Positions 29,420 to 40,843 of a stretch of DNA of 64,000 bases are shown piece by piece. Positions within the stretch are counted from its first letter, which is position 1. Each line of letters starts with the position of its first letter. The stretch spans positions 1 through 64,000 of the forward strand of contig JASAND010011348.1 in the NCBI GenBank assembly GCA_030248195.1, read 5' to 3'. The DNA is from Trissonchulus latispiculum. Its lineage: Eukaryota > Nematoda > Enoplea > Enoplida > Ironidae. Made by a program: the position numbers and the translations under genes. A model generated the notes under the pieces. That model saw only the letters and a program-made list of their open reading frames with translations. It was not told the origin of the DNA and ran no database searches.

Positions 29420-32400
29420 TTATATGTCCAAGGGTAACGTGGACGCGTGATCCTCCAGAACACGTCTCTTAGGGTAGAAGTATGATAAGCTGTCTCTAAA
29501 CTGTTCATAGGAAACCAGCGCATTGTTCTTAACAAGGAAGCCTCTGTTGACTCCACCTTTCTTAGCTCTGGTTTGCAAAACTTCCAAAAACGTCTCTCGT
29601 GTGATGGCGTTCTTTTTCGAAAGTCCTTTAGTTGAATACTTTGGCGTTTCCTCACTATCGGCTTTCCAGCCGAAATATGTTTTGCTACACAGAGCTGCTT
29701 TCCAGCCGAAATATGTTTTGCTACACAGAGCTATCATTCCATTGCCTTTCCACTCCAATTTAAAAAGACCTGGTGTTCGTTGATCATGCTCATTGAGTGC
29801 TAAAAATTTCCTGCCCAGATCAGCATAAACTTGTTCTTGCCCGGTTTTCGTCACAATATGCTCAATCGATTCTTCTGTCATTGCAAAATAAAGTGAGTCT
29901 GTGTCCATTTGAATTAACTCGAAGTCGTTTGGAATTACACGCTTCAGGAAGTCGTAGTAGAATTGGAGCATTCGTTTCTTTGCATGTGAGTAAACAAAGA
30001 AAGCAATTAGATTAGGCAACTTGAATACAACTTGCTTCTTCGCCATACACACTTCATAAACTCCATCTGCAATTTCTTCCTTGCTTCGAAATCGTCCATC
30101 ATTGGATAAAACCCCGGCTTCTCGCTCACTTGTGAAGTAGACATCTTCGTGTTTCTCGACATCCATGCAACATTTTCCGTAGTATGAATTGCCAAGTAGT
30201 TTCCACAGCTCACCCTTCATTTTCAAAGACGGGTCTCTATCTGCATTTCGTCGGTGCTGAGCTATTTCTTCTTGAAGGTTTGCAAATACACTTTCTCCTT
30301 TTTCAAATTCGATTGCTTGATAAATTCGGGTTACAACCAATCCTAGATTCATATAGTACTTCAACAAAGGGGTTGCCAGCAAAATCTTATCACCGAAGTA
30401 GCTAGAAATCAACGATCTGCGAGGTTTATTTAGAAGCCCTGCTTTATTGGCATACTCCTTCATGATAGAGCCAATATCTTCAATGCTTATGTCAACATTT
30501 TTGAAAATTGGTGGGAATTCTTGAAAGAACTTTCTTGCTTTTGTGTCCCAGCATGGAACTTGAATGTCAACTTCCATCAATCCAAAGAATTCGTCGTGCT
30601 TCACCCGACACAGCAAATCAGCAGCAGTTGCTGAAGCATTCTTGGACCATCCCACGTAATTCTTCAGTTCGTCGCTGTAATGCTGGTGAAACTCGCATTC
30701 ATACATTCTGATATATTTAGCATTTTGGGTCATCAAAAAATCTTCCACCTCTTTGGTTCGTTTAGCGCGCTGTCGTTTCAGATTAGAATCCATGCTAGCT
30801 GTCAACGAGCAGTTGTGGCCATGATAGAAACAACCATGGAACTGCAGTATTACAGGAGAATTATAAAGAGAGCAATATGGAATATAGCCATCAACTCTGT
30901 AGTTAGACTTTCCTTTCTGAAAAACCTTCTGACCCCCATTGAAGGCATGTTGTATCCACACATCTTCATCGACTCCGGTAGAAACCTTTATTGCAGCTCT
31001 GATGTCACGGGCTTGAAAGTGCAAAAAGCACAATTCCTTTCGTGAATAATTATAGTTGAAGACTGTCCGAAATGATTTTCTCATATTATCCTTGACTGCA
31101 CTTTCAAACCGATATTTTGCATCATTGGCAAAGTTTTCCGTTGGTTTGCACTCTAGTTTGTGTCCGAAATCATTTTCAGACGTAGGCTTCCAGATTCTAA
31201 ACAAACCTGTCGGCAGCTCTTGGCACATCGAATAGAGATAGAGCGCATTTGCATCATATCCCACGATTGACTTCACAGCTTTGTTGCCAATACAGGTTTT
31301 ACCAACTACGTGCATCCTTTTAAATACTATCGATGGGCCGCCGACAAAGTTTGCCCGCACTAGATGTTGCAAATAACCAGTTTCATCATTCCATAGAGCG
31401 AATATGGTTTTACTTGGCACACGTCTTCCCAAATCCCGCAAGGCAACACCGGGCAATGAAACTGCTTCTTTGAAAATATCAATCTTCAAGTCCAAAAATA
31501 AGTTCCATATTTTGTCAACCGCTTCCAAGAACGGAACAACATCTCCATTATTGTACCAGACCAACATATCCTTCATTGATTTGAAGCCTTCACTTAACCA
31601 AATATTTTTAACTTCCTCATATTCTTGGTCTGTCATTTCAGTCTGCTTTAAAGTTGATTTGAACGCTTCTTTTGGTGGCAGTTGCTTGTATTCGAGCTTC
31701 TTCAGGGAAGTGAACCATTCATACGGCCACCACCCTTTTCGTTGTTCCACCTGAAACGATCTAAGGAAAGCTTCATAACTCGTACCTGCTGCCAAGTAGT
31801 TAGCCATATCTAAGAATAGCATAGTAGGAGTGCCAATGACGAGGTATGAGCGACCTTTCTTTATAGGGGAGTAAACTGGCTCGTTGGCTTTGATAAGAAA
31901 GGGGATGAAATATTGCTTAATCAGATTCAAATCGAATTTGGCCGAATTAAATCCAATCACAGGTAATTGGCTAACGTAGCGCTCCAACTTATTGAAGTAC
32001 TTAGACCAACGCTTGCTTTCAGCTTCTGCAGCTTCCGTGCTATCGTCGTCAATGGCATTTTGCCTGTTTTCTTTAAGCTTGCTCAAGTACTTGTGATGTT
32101 CTGCTGCCTTCTCCTGAACTAAGTCATAAAGTTCCTTGAAGTGCTCCAGTGTAATTTCTCTGGCTGCAGCGGCTATGAGCTTGATGTGGTGAAACATGTC
32201 CGCAATCAGTTGTGTTGGGTTGCCATTGCTTATGAAACAACGTGGTTGCTCGAATCCAGGAACGTTAGAAGCTACGCTAACTGATGCTGGTATCAGTAAT
32301 TTAGTTATCTTCAGTTTTCCAGAAGCTGATGTTTTATTCAAATCATGAAAGTAAGCTTCAAAGTCGTACGTGCATCGAAACTTATATCGCTTGCTGGGTA

Positions 32401-34159
32401 CTTTGAGTCCTTCTTCTTGTAACATATCCAGTATTGTTTTGGTTCTTCCCCAACCTCCGCCAGGATAAATTCGTCTGGGCTGTCCGCCATTGCAAATGGA
32501 AAAATGCTGTGAGTGATTATGCCTTCTGTTGAAGAATTTGTCGCATTTGCTACATCTCCAAGCCTTACAATACTGTTGTATGTCAGTGATAAGTGAGAAA
32601 TGGCCTTCGTAAAGATTCAGGTACATTGTGGTAGCAAATGAAGATGTCGGTCTATAAATCAAGTCTGCAAATAGCCGCTGGCATTGAAACGAGTTCGTAC
32701 AGCGTTGCTTTGTCGTATCCAGTTTTTCTTCAGCTACAGCACTTAGCTTATTAGTGACCCGATCAGTGATGTCAATTTCTCCACTTATGTTGAGGCAATC
32801 ATATTCGTTGTCTACGTCTTCGGTGTCTACTTCATCTACTTCATCAAAGATATATGGGTTTCGGTGATGACAGGAATCAATCAAATCGTCGCATGAGTCC
32901 ATCATATCACTTTCAGCAACATCGGGCTGATCATGCAAATAAAATGGATCAATGGTGGGACCATCTGCTTGCTTCAACAGTTGCAAGAGGCCTGGTCTGT
33001 TGCTCGATTCTGTTGATTGCTCGTCCGACGCAGTGTAAAATAAGCTTTCGGCACTACTCTGATGCGTCTGCTGCTTCTGTTCAGCTATCGTTTGATTTTG
33101 AATATTTCTCAAAGAGTATACATATATGTTCACTTGGAATAATTCACCAAGTTGGGGCATTTCATTCACGGTCACACCTTCAAATTCATCATCCGTTATG
33201 TCAATCTTCATCCACTTGCACCACTGGCGGTACAATTGTTGTGTTTCGGTGTCTACATTTCTGTTTGAGCAGAGATGTGTTGCTAAGCACCTGAAGAAAC
33301 ATTTATTATCATCATAACTGGCATTTGTTCCTCTCTGCATAGATTTAATAGCCTTGTTGTTCTTGATGTAAGCTGGCAATTCAACTGGTGCTCCAATTGG
33401 AAAATCATTCAGACGATCCACAATAATTGATATATTGGTGACTCTTTCCACTGCATATTTTGTATTGGTTCGTTGCTGCTTGGCCCATTCTAACAGATCG
33501 GACATGTCAATTTTATCCAGCAGTCTGTCAAAGTCCTCCCTGTTTGCAACGGTTACTGGGGCTCCAAGCAGTTGGGTATTGTAACTTGGGTAGTAATACG
33601 ACAACTGATCGGTGTTTATGTTCCGCAAGATGAAGCCTGCTGTAATTGTCCACTTTGCAGCACATCTTTGTTCAGCAAAGGTTTCTTCCAGGTACTGTTT
33701 CACTTCCTGATGATCCATGTAGTTCAGTTGGTAGTTAAACAAATCCTGATGTTTTGGGTATTTGGTCCGGTGATGATGAGTTTGAATGTCCTGCTTATGC
33801 TTCTGGTAGATCGTATCTAGTTGTAGTTCTGTCGACGATCGCTGCGGGGTATCACATAACTGTTCAGTTTCTGCTTTCTTCGTTGCAGTTGATGAAGGAT
33901 CTAGACGCAAGGGCTTTTCAAGTCTTGGGCGTTTTGACATGGACATGGTAACATCAGCAGGCGTGCGCTTTTGTTTCGGGAAGCTGGGACCAGGTCCATG
34001 TATCCTGCTTATATGACCAGCTAAATTGTCTTTTCGATTGAATTCTTCACCACATGATTCACACTTGTGTTTAACAGTTCCATGAATCTCCGTCATATGC
34101 CTTCCATGAGCATAGTTTGAGTTGAATCGTTGGAAACAATATTCGCACTCGAATTTAGC
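29420..34159 (-). CDS. Polinton 2 protein-primed DNA polymerase B, main exon
   Basis: A single open frame of about 1580 residues. Order: C2H2 fingers (CEYCFQRFNSNYAHGRH, CESCGEEFNRKDNLAGH); a Cys/His region resembling an OTU protease (YDDNKCFFRCLATHL ... LYEGHFSLITDI), with a long acidic insert between the two motifs; a Cys/His finger (CSKCDKFFNRRHNHSQH); exonuclease motifs YDFEAYF, FNSAKFDLNLI, YNNGDVVPFL; polymerase motifs A GYDANALYLYS, B KLLGNSYYGK, C MDTDSLYFAM; conserved end YFYPKRRVLEDHASTLPL. All catalytic residues are present. A perfect 36-bp tandem duplication (29661-29732) repeats ALCSKTYFGWKA in the thumb, absent from Polinton 1. The frame continues upstream to 34180, but those first codons look intronic; the exon start at 34159 follows a TTTCAG acceptor. 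Confidence 0.9.
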   Translation of the reverse strand, partial: AKFECEYCFQRFNSNYAHGRHMTEIHGTVKHKCESCGEEFNRKDNLAGHISRIHGPGPSFPKQKRTPADVTMSMSKRPRLEKPLRLDPSSTATKKAETEQLCDTPQRSSTELQLDTIYQKHKQDIQTHHHRTKYPKHQDLFNYQLNYMDHQEVKQYLEETFAEQRCAAKWTITAGFILRNINTDQLSYYYPSYNTQLLGAPVTVANREDFDRLLDKIDMSDLLEWAKQQRTNTKYAVERVTNISIIVDRLNDFPIGAPVELPAYIKNNKAIKSMQRGTNASYDDNKCFFRCLATHLCSNRNVDTETQQLYRQWCKWMKIDITDDEFEGVTVNEMPQLGELFQVNIYVYSLRNIQNQTIAEQKQQTHQSSAESLFYTASDEQSTESSNRPGLLQLLKQADGPTIDPFYLHDQPDVAESDMMDSCDDLIDSCHHRNPYIFDEVDEVDTEDVDNEYDCLNISGEIDITDRVTNKLSAVAEEKLDTTKQRCTNSFQCQRLFADLIYRPTSSFATTMYLNLYEGHFSLITDIQQYCKAWRCSKCDKFFNRRHNHSQHFSICNGGQPRRIYPGGGWGRTKTILDMLQEEGLKVPSKRYKFRCTYDFEAYFHDLNKTSASGKLKITKLLIPASVSVASNVPGFEQPRCFISNGNPTQLIADMFHHIKLIAAAAREITLEHFKELYDLVQEKAAEHHKYLSKLKENRQNAIDDDSTEAAEAESKRWSKYFNKLERYVSQLPVIGFNSAKFDLNLIKQYFIPFLIKANEPVYSPIKKGRSYLVIGTPTMLFLDMANYLAAGTSYEAFLRSFQVEQRKGWWPYEWFTSLKKLEYKQLPPKEAFKSTLKQTEMTDQEYEEVKNIWLSEGFKSMKDMLVWYNNGDVVPFLEAVDKIWNLFLDLKIDIFKEAVSLPGVALRDLGRRVPSKTIFALWNDETGYLQHLVRANFVGGPSIVFKRMHVVGKTCIGNKAVKSIVGYDANALYLYSMCQELPTGLFRIWKPTSENDFGHKLECKPTENFANDAKYRFESAVKDNMRKSFRTVFNYNYSRKELCFLHFQARDIRAAIKVSTGVDEDVWIQHAFNGGQKVFQKGKSNYRVDGYIPYCSLYNSPVILQFHGCFYHGHNCSLTASMDSNLKRQRAKRTKEVEDFLMTQNAKYIRMYECEFHQHYSDELKNYVGWSKNASATAADLLCRVKHDEFFGLMEVDIQVPCWDTKARKFFQEFPPIFKNVDISIEDIGSIMKEYANKAGLLNKPRRSLISSYFGDKILLATPLLKYYMNLGLVVTRIYQAIEFEKGESVFANLQEEIAQHRRNADRDPSLKMKGELWKLLGNSYYGKCCMDVEKHEDVYFTSEREAGVLSNDGRFRSKEEIADGVYEVCMAKKQVVFKLPNLIAFFVYSHAKKRMLQFYYDFLKRVIPNDFELIQMDTDSLYFAMTEESIEHIVTKTGQEQVYADLGRKFLALNEHDQRTPGLFKLEWKGNGMIALCSKTYFGWKAALCSKTYFGWKADSEETPKYSTKGLSKKNAITRETFLEVLQTRAKKGGVNRGFLVKNNALVSYEQFRDSLSYFYPKRRVLEDHASTLPLDI
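29661..29732 (-). repeat. 36-bp perfect tandem duplication in the polymerase
   Basis: Bases 29661-29696 and 29697-29732 are identical; the frame is kept, duplicating twelve residues. Polinton 1 has a single copy at this place. Confidence 0.95.
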
Positions 34160-34554
34160 CTGAAACATAAAGTCCATCATATAAACACATTAATTGGAGA
34201 TGTACACAATAACATTAAAATCACTGCGATAAAGCAACTGTTTAAGTCATAAATCGAGATCCTTGCAGATTCTGTTAATGAATAGTCCAATCATTACATT
34301 CTCTCGAGTTGCATGCTGCCATGGTCTATAAAAACCTACTACTTTTATGAGCTTGAACCTTATTTGTAATGACGGTTTTTCTACCATGGTAGTTTTGCAC
34401 AAGAAAGATACATGCCAAGAAACAGAAACCAACTCTGGGTTTTGAATTCGACTTTTACCCTTGATGTAAAAATATGTGGACGTTTCTTCAATTCTGGTTA
34501 ATGGGTTTTTCATTAATACAGTGCATTGTGTTAATGTTGGTGTTAATAACTTAC
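34160..34554 (-). other. intron in the Polinton 2 polymerase gene
   Basis: On the minus strand the upstream Zn-finger ORF reaches ATG|GTAAGTTATT and the main exon is preceded by ATGTTTCAG|GC. Donor and acceptor are both phase 0 and 395 bases apart. In-frame stops lie inside. Predicted from sequence only. Confidence 0.7.
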
Positions 34555-34839
34555 CATTTTGCTGTGTCCGCTGCCGCTAGCGAGAATCACGCTGTCTTCA
34601 CCATGATCGTTTGAAGTTGTACAGTTACGCTTGTGACGCTTTAGGCTATCACTCCTTCTAAATCCTTGCCCACAATCATCACATTCCAATGAGTCTTTGC
34701 TTTCTCTGTGGGATCGCTTATGTCTGATGAGACTTGGGCGGTGCTTGAACGTTGCACTGCATACATTGCATTTGAAAACCATCGTTGAGTTTCCTGAAAT
34801 GAGGTTGTTGGTACTATGATAAGTTGAAAGTTGATTCAT
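34555..34839 (-). CDS. Polinton 2 polymerase gene, 5' Zn-finger exon
   Basis: About 95 residues with two C2H2 fingers, CNVCSATFKHRPSLIRH and CDDCGQGFRRSDSLKRHKRNC, then a Ser/Gly linker up to the donor site. ATGs are possible at 34839 and, three codons beyond an acceptor-like CTCATTTCAG, at about 34786, so a further 5' exon may exist. No TAAAATG motif is present, unlike Polinton 1. It supplies extra fingers to the polymerase N-terminus. Confidence 0.65.
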
Positions 34840-35339
34840 TCTTTTTATTACTTTCACTGGTTTCGTTTACAGTAACAGATCTGAATTGTTTCTGCTTAGT
34901 CAAGCCTCTTTTTAACATAGTTGTATACTACATATTACGTAATAATGTAGCAACCGGTATCACCTGTGTCGTTGCTGTCCGTGACCGTTGTGTTATATCA
35001 ATATCCTCAAGATAAGGATGAACGTCTGACTGTAGACAGCAACACATTGTGAAGGCTAACCTTTCTTGATGTTGCTGCTGCTGCTGTTGATGTTGTTGTT
35101 GTTTTTATTACTGGGATACTCAATAGAATATATAGGTGATAATATATAATTGACCTTTATATCTCCCTATCCGTCACACCTACTATGACCATCACTACAT
35201 CGTCTCCATACGGTTACCACATTGAGAGCTAGAGTAGATTACACTTTGCAAGACATCAAATACGTAACGACTCACACGTAAGGTAGAGGGGCATAGCAAC
35301 TCATTCTTCAAGTCTGTATAGCCTGTATGAATCGAGATA

Positions 35340-35600
35340 GGCGAATGAACTATGAAACTGCCTGCAACTACGGAGACCACAGTGCTTTCCCAGGTGTAAC
35401 CAACCCAACTATTTATCCTTACCGGGTCGGTAAATAGCTACCACTACGTCTGAAGATAAAGGGAGTCGGAGCAGACGGACCATCGCTCTGTCATGGCAGT
35501 CGTCATTATCTGAGGTTGCATTACTGGTTTTTCGGCTGAGAATCCGGGTATGAGCACCGGTACCTTGTCAGTTGTCACTCTTGCTGCCTATCGCCCACGT
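35340..35600 (+). mobile_element. tRNA-derived SINE, diverged copy
   Basis: Collinear with the complement of 51360-51600: shared blocks include CCAACCCA.CTAT, GGTCGGTAAAT, TACCACTACG, GCAGTC.TCATT and CGGCTGAGAATCCGG.TATGAGCACCGG. The tRNA-like head is strongly diverged here. Confidence 0.7.
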
Positions 35601-37390
35601 ACTGGGCGAGGGTATAGCATGCCCACGTACGGGTTTGGTATAGCATGCCATCGCCCATATATGGGCCATAAGTAAGCGTGTTATCAATTGACTGAGACTT
35701 TTGTTGGCATAGTAAATATGACATAAAATATCAATATGGCATGCAGATAAGGCCTCTAGATAGATGGGGATGAGATTGATAAAGTTTCAAGGTGAATAGT
35801 AACGAAATGGCCTTCTGGAGATGAGTAAGTAACTAGATATGGATTTGGCGTGCGGGGGTGGATCTCCAAAACTCACGTGGCTGTGCAAGTGTTAAATCAT
35901 GCGGCACGCCTTTTCCAAGCTCCCGATTTTGGGATCCATGGAGGACCGCATTGAATGAAGGATCGAGGCGGCAGTGATACTACATAACTGCAACCTCGCC
36001 TGGTTAGACTATATTATAATGTCAGTGCCGTCAAGCTGTGCTTGCCTCAGTTATTTTCTTATACATAATTGCTGAGGTAGATGCACTGATTTCTGATGAG
36101 GCGAACGCATCATCTTCAAAAATTGTGGCTTGAGGGTGCCCGGGAGGTGGCATGTCGCTAGTAAACTGGTTGAATGTGCACATCGTCGGAGTACGTCGTA
36201 TCGTCCGTGTCATTTGACGGCGTACTGGTCATGTCTGAGACAGCAGATCGGTCGCACAAGCCACGGAGGATCAGTGACCCACACCCCCTTAGACCTAATC
36301 GATCGTTCCTTTTGGGTCATTTGATCTAGCTGCTGCATCCGCTAAATATTAAACCTGCCAAGACTGACCTCCATATTACCTACGGGCGGAGTGGCTGAGA
36401 GCAGACATACAGACAATCATGCGGCAGGACCTTTAGGGGCTAACGAAAAGGTGTGCGAAAGCTGTTTAGTGTTGTCCTTGTGAGCCCAGTCTCTCATTTT
36501 AATAAGGCAGCGACAAAACCTTTTAGGCTTGTAACGAATTTAGCAAAACGGAACAATATGAAGATGCTGTATATAGCTATCCTTCTGTTGCAATAGGTAA
36601 TCCCTACTCCGCCAAAAAAAGCTGTAGCAGCGTCTTATCATGTGGGTGTTGGTGTTGGTGTGTCTGTGTGTGCTTTTGTGGTGGGTCACTTGTTGGATTG
36701 TTTTGTTTTAGTCAATCGGAGCTTCAGGCTTAGTACAGTTTCAAGCTGAATCAAGGTTGGATCAGGTCGAGAGAACTCATTAAGCAGGAAGAGTTACTCA
36801 TAGAACCCTATGTGGGTTGCTCTCTTACGTAGACGATGCTAAAGAATAGTCTCAAATGTTGGATTGAATGAAATAAACCCTCGTTCTAGGAAGGAATGGG
36901 CATTCCCATGTAACAGGAGTAGTCGGAATAACGTGGAATAAGCTAGGAAAATGTGAAACAGGACTGATCTGCGCAACTTCAAAACTGTTTAGGAGTAGCC
37001 CCAAGCACGTGAGCGTTGATTTGGAGCAGATATCGGGTAAGTTAGGAGCCGACCAAAAATACTCTGGATGCAGTAAAGAGTCAGTAAAGAACAATTTCGT
37101 TGTAGACTAAGAGCACCTATTACGGGGCACACGCAGAGTAGATAAGGAGAAGCCTCAGAAGGTGAATTTTCAATTATCAGAATCTCAATCTTCACAATCC
37201 CCAGCCTTAGGAGCACCAAACCTGGAAACCTAAAAAACGCAAGCACTAGCCTTCAGCATGTCAGGACTAATCGTAAGCAAGTGAACGCAAACTAGGAGCA
37301 TGAGGGAACAACTTGAAGACTGAGCTATGAGCAGGTTGTTATAGCAGGTTATAGCAATGGCCATCCACAAATAGATCTATCATCAGTCTA

Positions 37391-38045
37391 GTGCAAGCAA
37401 GGAGCAGCTAAGGAGTAGGTTGCAACAAGTACGGAGCAAGCAAGGAGCAGTATAGGACCAAGCAAGGAGCATATAAGGAGCAGTCTAGGAGCAAGCAAAG
37501 ATCAGTCTATGAGCACGCAAGGAGCACGTAAGGAGCAGCATAGGGAGCAAGCAAGGAGCAGTCTGGGAGTAAGCAAGGAGAAGTCTAGGTACAAGCAGGT
37601 GCAGTCTTGGAGCACGATGAATGAGTAAGGAGCAGGCAAGGAGCAGTCTAGCAGCAGGGGAGGAGACGTCCAGGGGCACGCAAGGAACAACCTAGGAGCA
37701 GTCTAGGAGCAAGCAAGGAGCAGTCTAGGAATAAGCAAGGAGAAGCTATGGAGCAGGCTGAAACAAGTAAGGAGCAAACAAGGAGCAGTCTAGAAATAGA
37801 CAGGAGCAGTCTAGGAGCAAGTAAGGAACTGTCTCGGAGCAAGCAAGGAGCAGTCTTGGAGCACGTTGAACAAGTAAGGAAGAACCTAGGAGCAGTCTAG
37901 GAGCAAGCAAGGAGCAGTTTAGAAATAAGCAAGGAGCAGCTAAGGAGCTGGCTGAAACAAGTAAGGAGCAGGCTGAAACAAGTAAGGAGCAAGCAAGCAG
38001 CAGTCTAGGAGCAAGCAGGAGCAGTCTCGGAGCAAGCAAGGAGCA
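37391..38045. repeat. AAGGAGCAGTCTAGGAGCAAGC minisatellite
   Basis: About 30 irregular copies of an 11-22-bp unit built on AAGGAGCAGTCTAGGAGCA. The leucine/cysteine-rich minus-strand ORFs here are only translations of this repeat. A related AGGAGCAAGTC/AGGAGTATGCTA repeat follows at about 38224-38335. Confidence 0.9.
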
Positions 38046-40599
38046 ACTCTGGACGGCGCCAAATGTCGAGGTTTTGTTGGTTGGGTTGTTTACAGTAGTC
38101 TTCCAGAAACCCTAGACATCACTATCGAGACCCCAACACCTTACAACCTACTACCGGAACACATCATACTCTTAACTCAGCCAGGAGCCCTCAATGTGTA
38201 ATCTGTGTAATGTGTGTAGCCAGCCAAGAGCAAGTCAGGACCATACTAAGAGCAAGTCAGGAGTATGCTAAGAACAAGTCAGGAGTATGCTAGGAGCAAG
38301 CAAGAGCAAGTCAGGAGCATGCTATGAGCAGATTAGAAAGCAGACTAGCAAGCACGGTAGTAGGAAGTAAAAGCAATCCGGAATCGAATCATGAGTACAG
38401 GCAGGATGTAGTTATGGAAGTCAAACTTTGACTCAAACCAGAAGATCTAACAACAAATAACGAGAAACAACAACTACAACAGCAACAACAACAGCAAGAA
38501 AGCAGACGGGTATACAGGTTGCCCTTGCCCTCAAATTATTTGCTCAATTCGTGATAGATAGGGGAATAAAAGCTTTTGACAATAATTGCACGAATTTATG
38601 AACAGGGCAAGAACAGTAGTTATGAATCTGTTGAAAAGATGGACCGGACTTAAAACTGGAGCTCTGTTATGATGCTAATTACCTTTTGGTGTGTATTGTA
38701 TTCCTGCAGTCCAAGTCAAGTCGAAATTTGAGTAAACGAAAACTGCATAGCTATCACTATACTCATTTGAATGATCTCTCCTAGCTCAAAATAAGAGCGT
38801 CTGTTTGACTTCTTCCTATCGTCAGATACAGCAGTATCCAAAACCCGTCATGTTAGCTTGAATCAGACAGCCCAGTGTTTCAACAGCTACGTAAACCGTA
38901 AGATTAAACCAAGGGTGCCAGTTTGAAGGACTCGCATAGGCTAAGGAATATGATAATTTTCCAATAACCAGGCTGTCACTGTAATGCTTGGAAATGTAGT
39001 TTTGTCAAAATTTTAGTAAACCCAAAAATACTTCGAGGCATGTTTTAGTTTCTTCGACTGCTATTTTCTACTGTGGACAGTTGTTGAATTAGAGAAAAAT
39101 ATGTATAGTTTAGGTTGTGCATTACACTTGAGCAACTTCTCTATAACAAAGTTTCATGTTTCATTAAAACCAAAAGGTCCCCAGCTACTGAATGGATTGT
39201 TCGAATGATATAGAGTAGAATTTCGTTCAGTCTGGGAAAAACCTCAAAATTACGCTCCTCCCAAGTAATTGATAAGCAAATTCTAAAAAGTCCAAATTAG
39301 TTTCATTGTATTCAATAAACAGAAAATCATAAGCTCCAATTTTACGTAAAACGGTTTTCTAAGTAATGGTTGAGTGATACTGGTTCAAAGTAATCTCCAA
39401 AATTAATAACCACTGTAATCACAGTTCATTTCTAAGAGTTACGTAAGGTTACCAATTACCTTTGGGTGCGCCCTGATTTGTCGGCAATACAGAACGAAAT
39501 AGCAGCAACACAAACAGCCAAAACCATTCGCGCAACCAAATCATTGTGCTACAACACCAGAACAGAATTCAGTTGACACAACACACGGTACACCCACTTT
39601 CCAGAATCAAATACCATTCTTTGTTTTCGGTTCTCATTTTACTACCTGCTATATTATACTTTGTATAACTGACATCTTTAGCATTTAACATAGTTTGAAC
39701 GACCGTTAGATCTATACTAAAAATGAAAAGCAATTTTTTAAAGTCGGAATGCACTTAACTTAATCTTTCAAATCACTTAACCTCTTTGATTGTGCCGAAT
39801 CAATTTGCAGAACTGTCAGAACAGTGCACTTACTCAGATGCTAAAGCATGTGACGTGTGAGCATTGCGCAATATGGGGATGACCAATGACAGCTAATCGA
39901 CTAATATAGCATTTTCAATTTATTGCGTCGTATAATTTGGTATCGGATATCAGCTTGTCCTTTATAAATTTATAAGCCCCGGCAAACAAATACTCATAAC
40001 AAGTGTGGCTTACCAAATCCAGCAGATCTTCAAATAAACAAGTTCTGAAGTTATGGACGATGCTACTTCCGCTAAATTCAGCGATATCCAAATTCACAAA
40101 GGTCTGAATTAAACTCTAATGAATTACAGTGATTACTCGATTACACTACGTGATTTTGAAATCAAATGATTATGAAAATCATGTGATGATTACGAAATCA
40201 AACGTTTTCACAATTGAAAACACCTGGAGCTGAAAACTTGAGCGAATTTCAAAATCGCTGTGAGCAATTTACAACTGATACAGTAACGTAGACACTGTCA
40301 TGGGTGTCCTGCTGATACTTCAGTTCGTTTCTATAACGGTTGTCATTACAATTAAAGCGAATTTTAATGAACTCAATAGACATAAATGTACAGTTTGTCC
40401 TTTTTTTACTGAAGTCACTGGGTATAGTCGAAATAAGAGACGTCCCTGTATCCATCTTTCAACGTATTGTTTGCAGTGACATTCGTTTGGAACAAACCAC
40501 CAACCATCTATTTAATAATCCAACACTGATTAAAGTGACATTGCCGTAACTATCAGCTAACTGTCAACCTGCCAGATAGCATAAGAAATTGTAGCAGAA

Positions 40600-40837
40600 A
40601 TTGCAGGAAACAAGGTGTAGCCGCTCAAGTAGCAGCAGAAAACAAGGAGTAGCCGCTAGAGACAAGGTGTAGCCGCTCATGTAGCCGCAGGAAACAAGGT
40701 GTAGCCGCTCAAGTAGCCGCAGGAAACAAGGTGTAGCCGCTAGAAACAAAGTGTAGCCGCTAGAAGCAAGGTGTAGCCGCTCAAGTAGCCGCTCAAACTG
40801 CACCCAGAAATACACGTCCTGCTGAGTATATACTACT
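40600..40837. repeat. Polinton 2 right terminal inverted repeat
   Basis: The complement of the left end: the outer 70 bases match almost perfectly, then GTAGCCGC-based units corresponding to the left array, in a different number and order. Confidence 0.9.
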
Positions 40838-40843
40838 TGTATA
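40838..40843. repeat. target duplication TGTATA, right
   Basis: The second copy of the Polinton 2 target site; LINE sequence resumes at 40844. Confidence 0.95.

Larger units (their letters stand above)
34840..40570. other. noncoding right half of Polinton 2
   Basis: No gene recognised on either strand over 5.7 kb. It holds a SINE (about 35340-35600), a GTT/GCT-rich run near 35070-35110 and a CAA/CAG-rich run near 38445-38505 in opposite sense, and two AGGAGCAAG-type minisatellites. Short ORFs here are low-complexity translations. Confidence 0.55.
28625..40837 (-). mobile_element. Polinton/Maverick 2 (12.2 kb), polymerase only
   Basis: Both ends are defined. Terminal inverted repeats start AGTAGTATATACTCAGCAGG on each side (Polinton ends begin with AG) and the target duplication is 6 bp (TGTATA), the Polinton rule. 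The only recognisable gene is the Zn-finger/polymerase B on the minus strand (29420-34839). Integrase, ATPase, capsid and protease genes were not found, so it depends on another element for mobility or has lost them. The right half is noncoding with a SINE and minisatellites. Confidence 0.93.

Noticed and set aside
37485..38039. Leucine/cysteine-rich minus-strand ORFs
   Set aside because: Translations of the AAGGAGCAGTCTAGGAGCA minisatellite.
38055..38540. Possible LTR edge (TGGCGCC PBS-like sequence next to TGTCGAGG)
   Set aside because: No second LTR, no retroelement gene nearby and no target duplication found.
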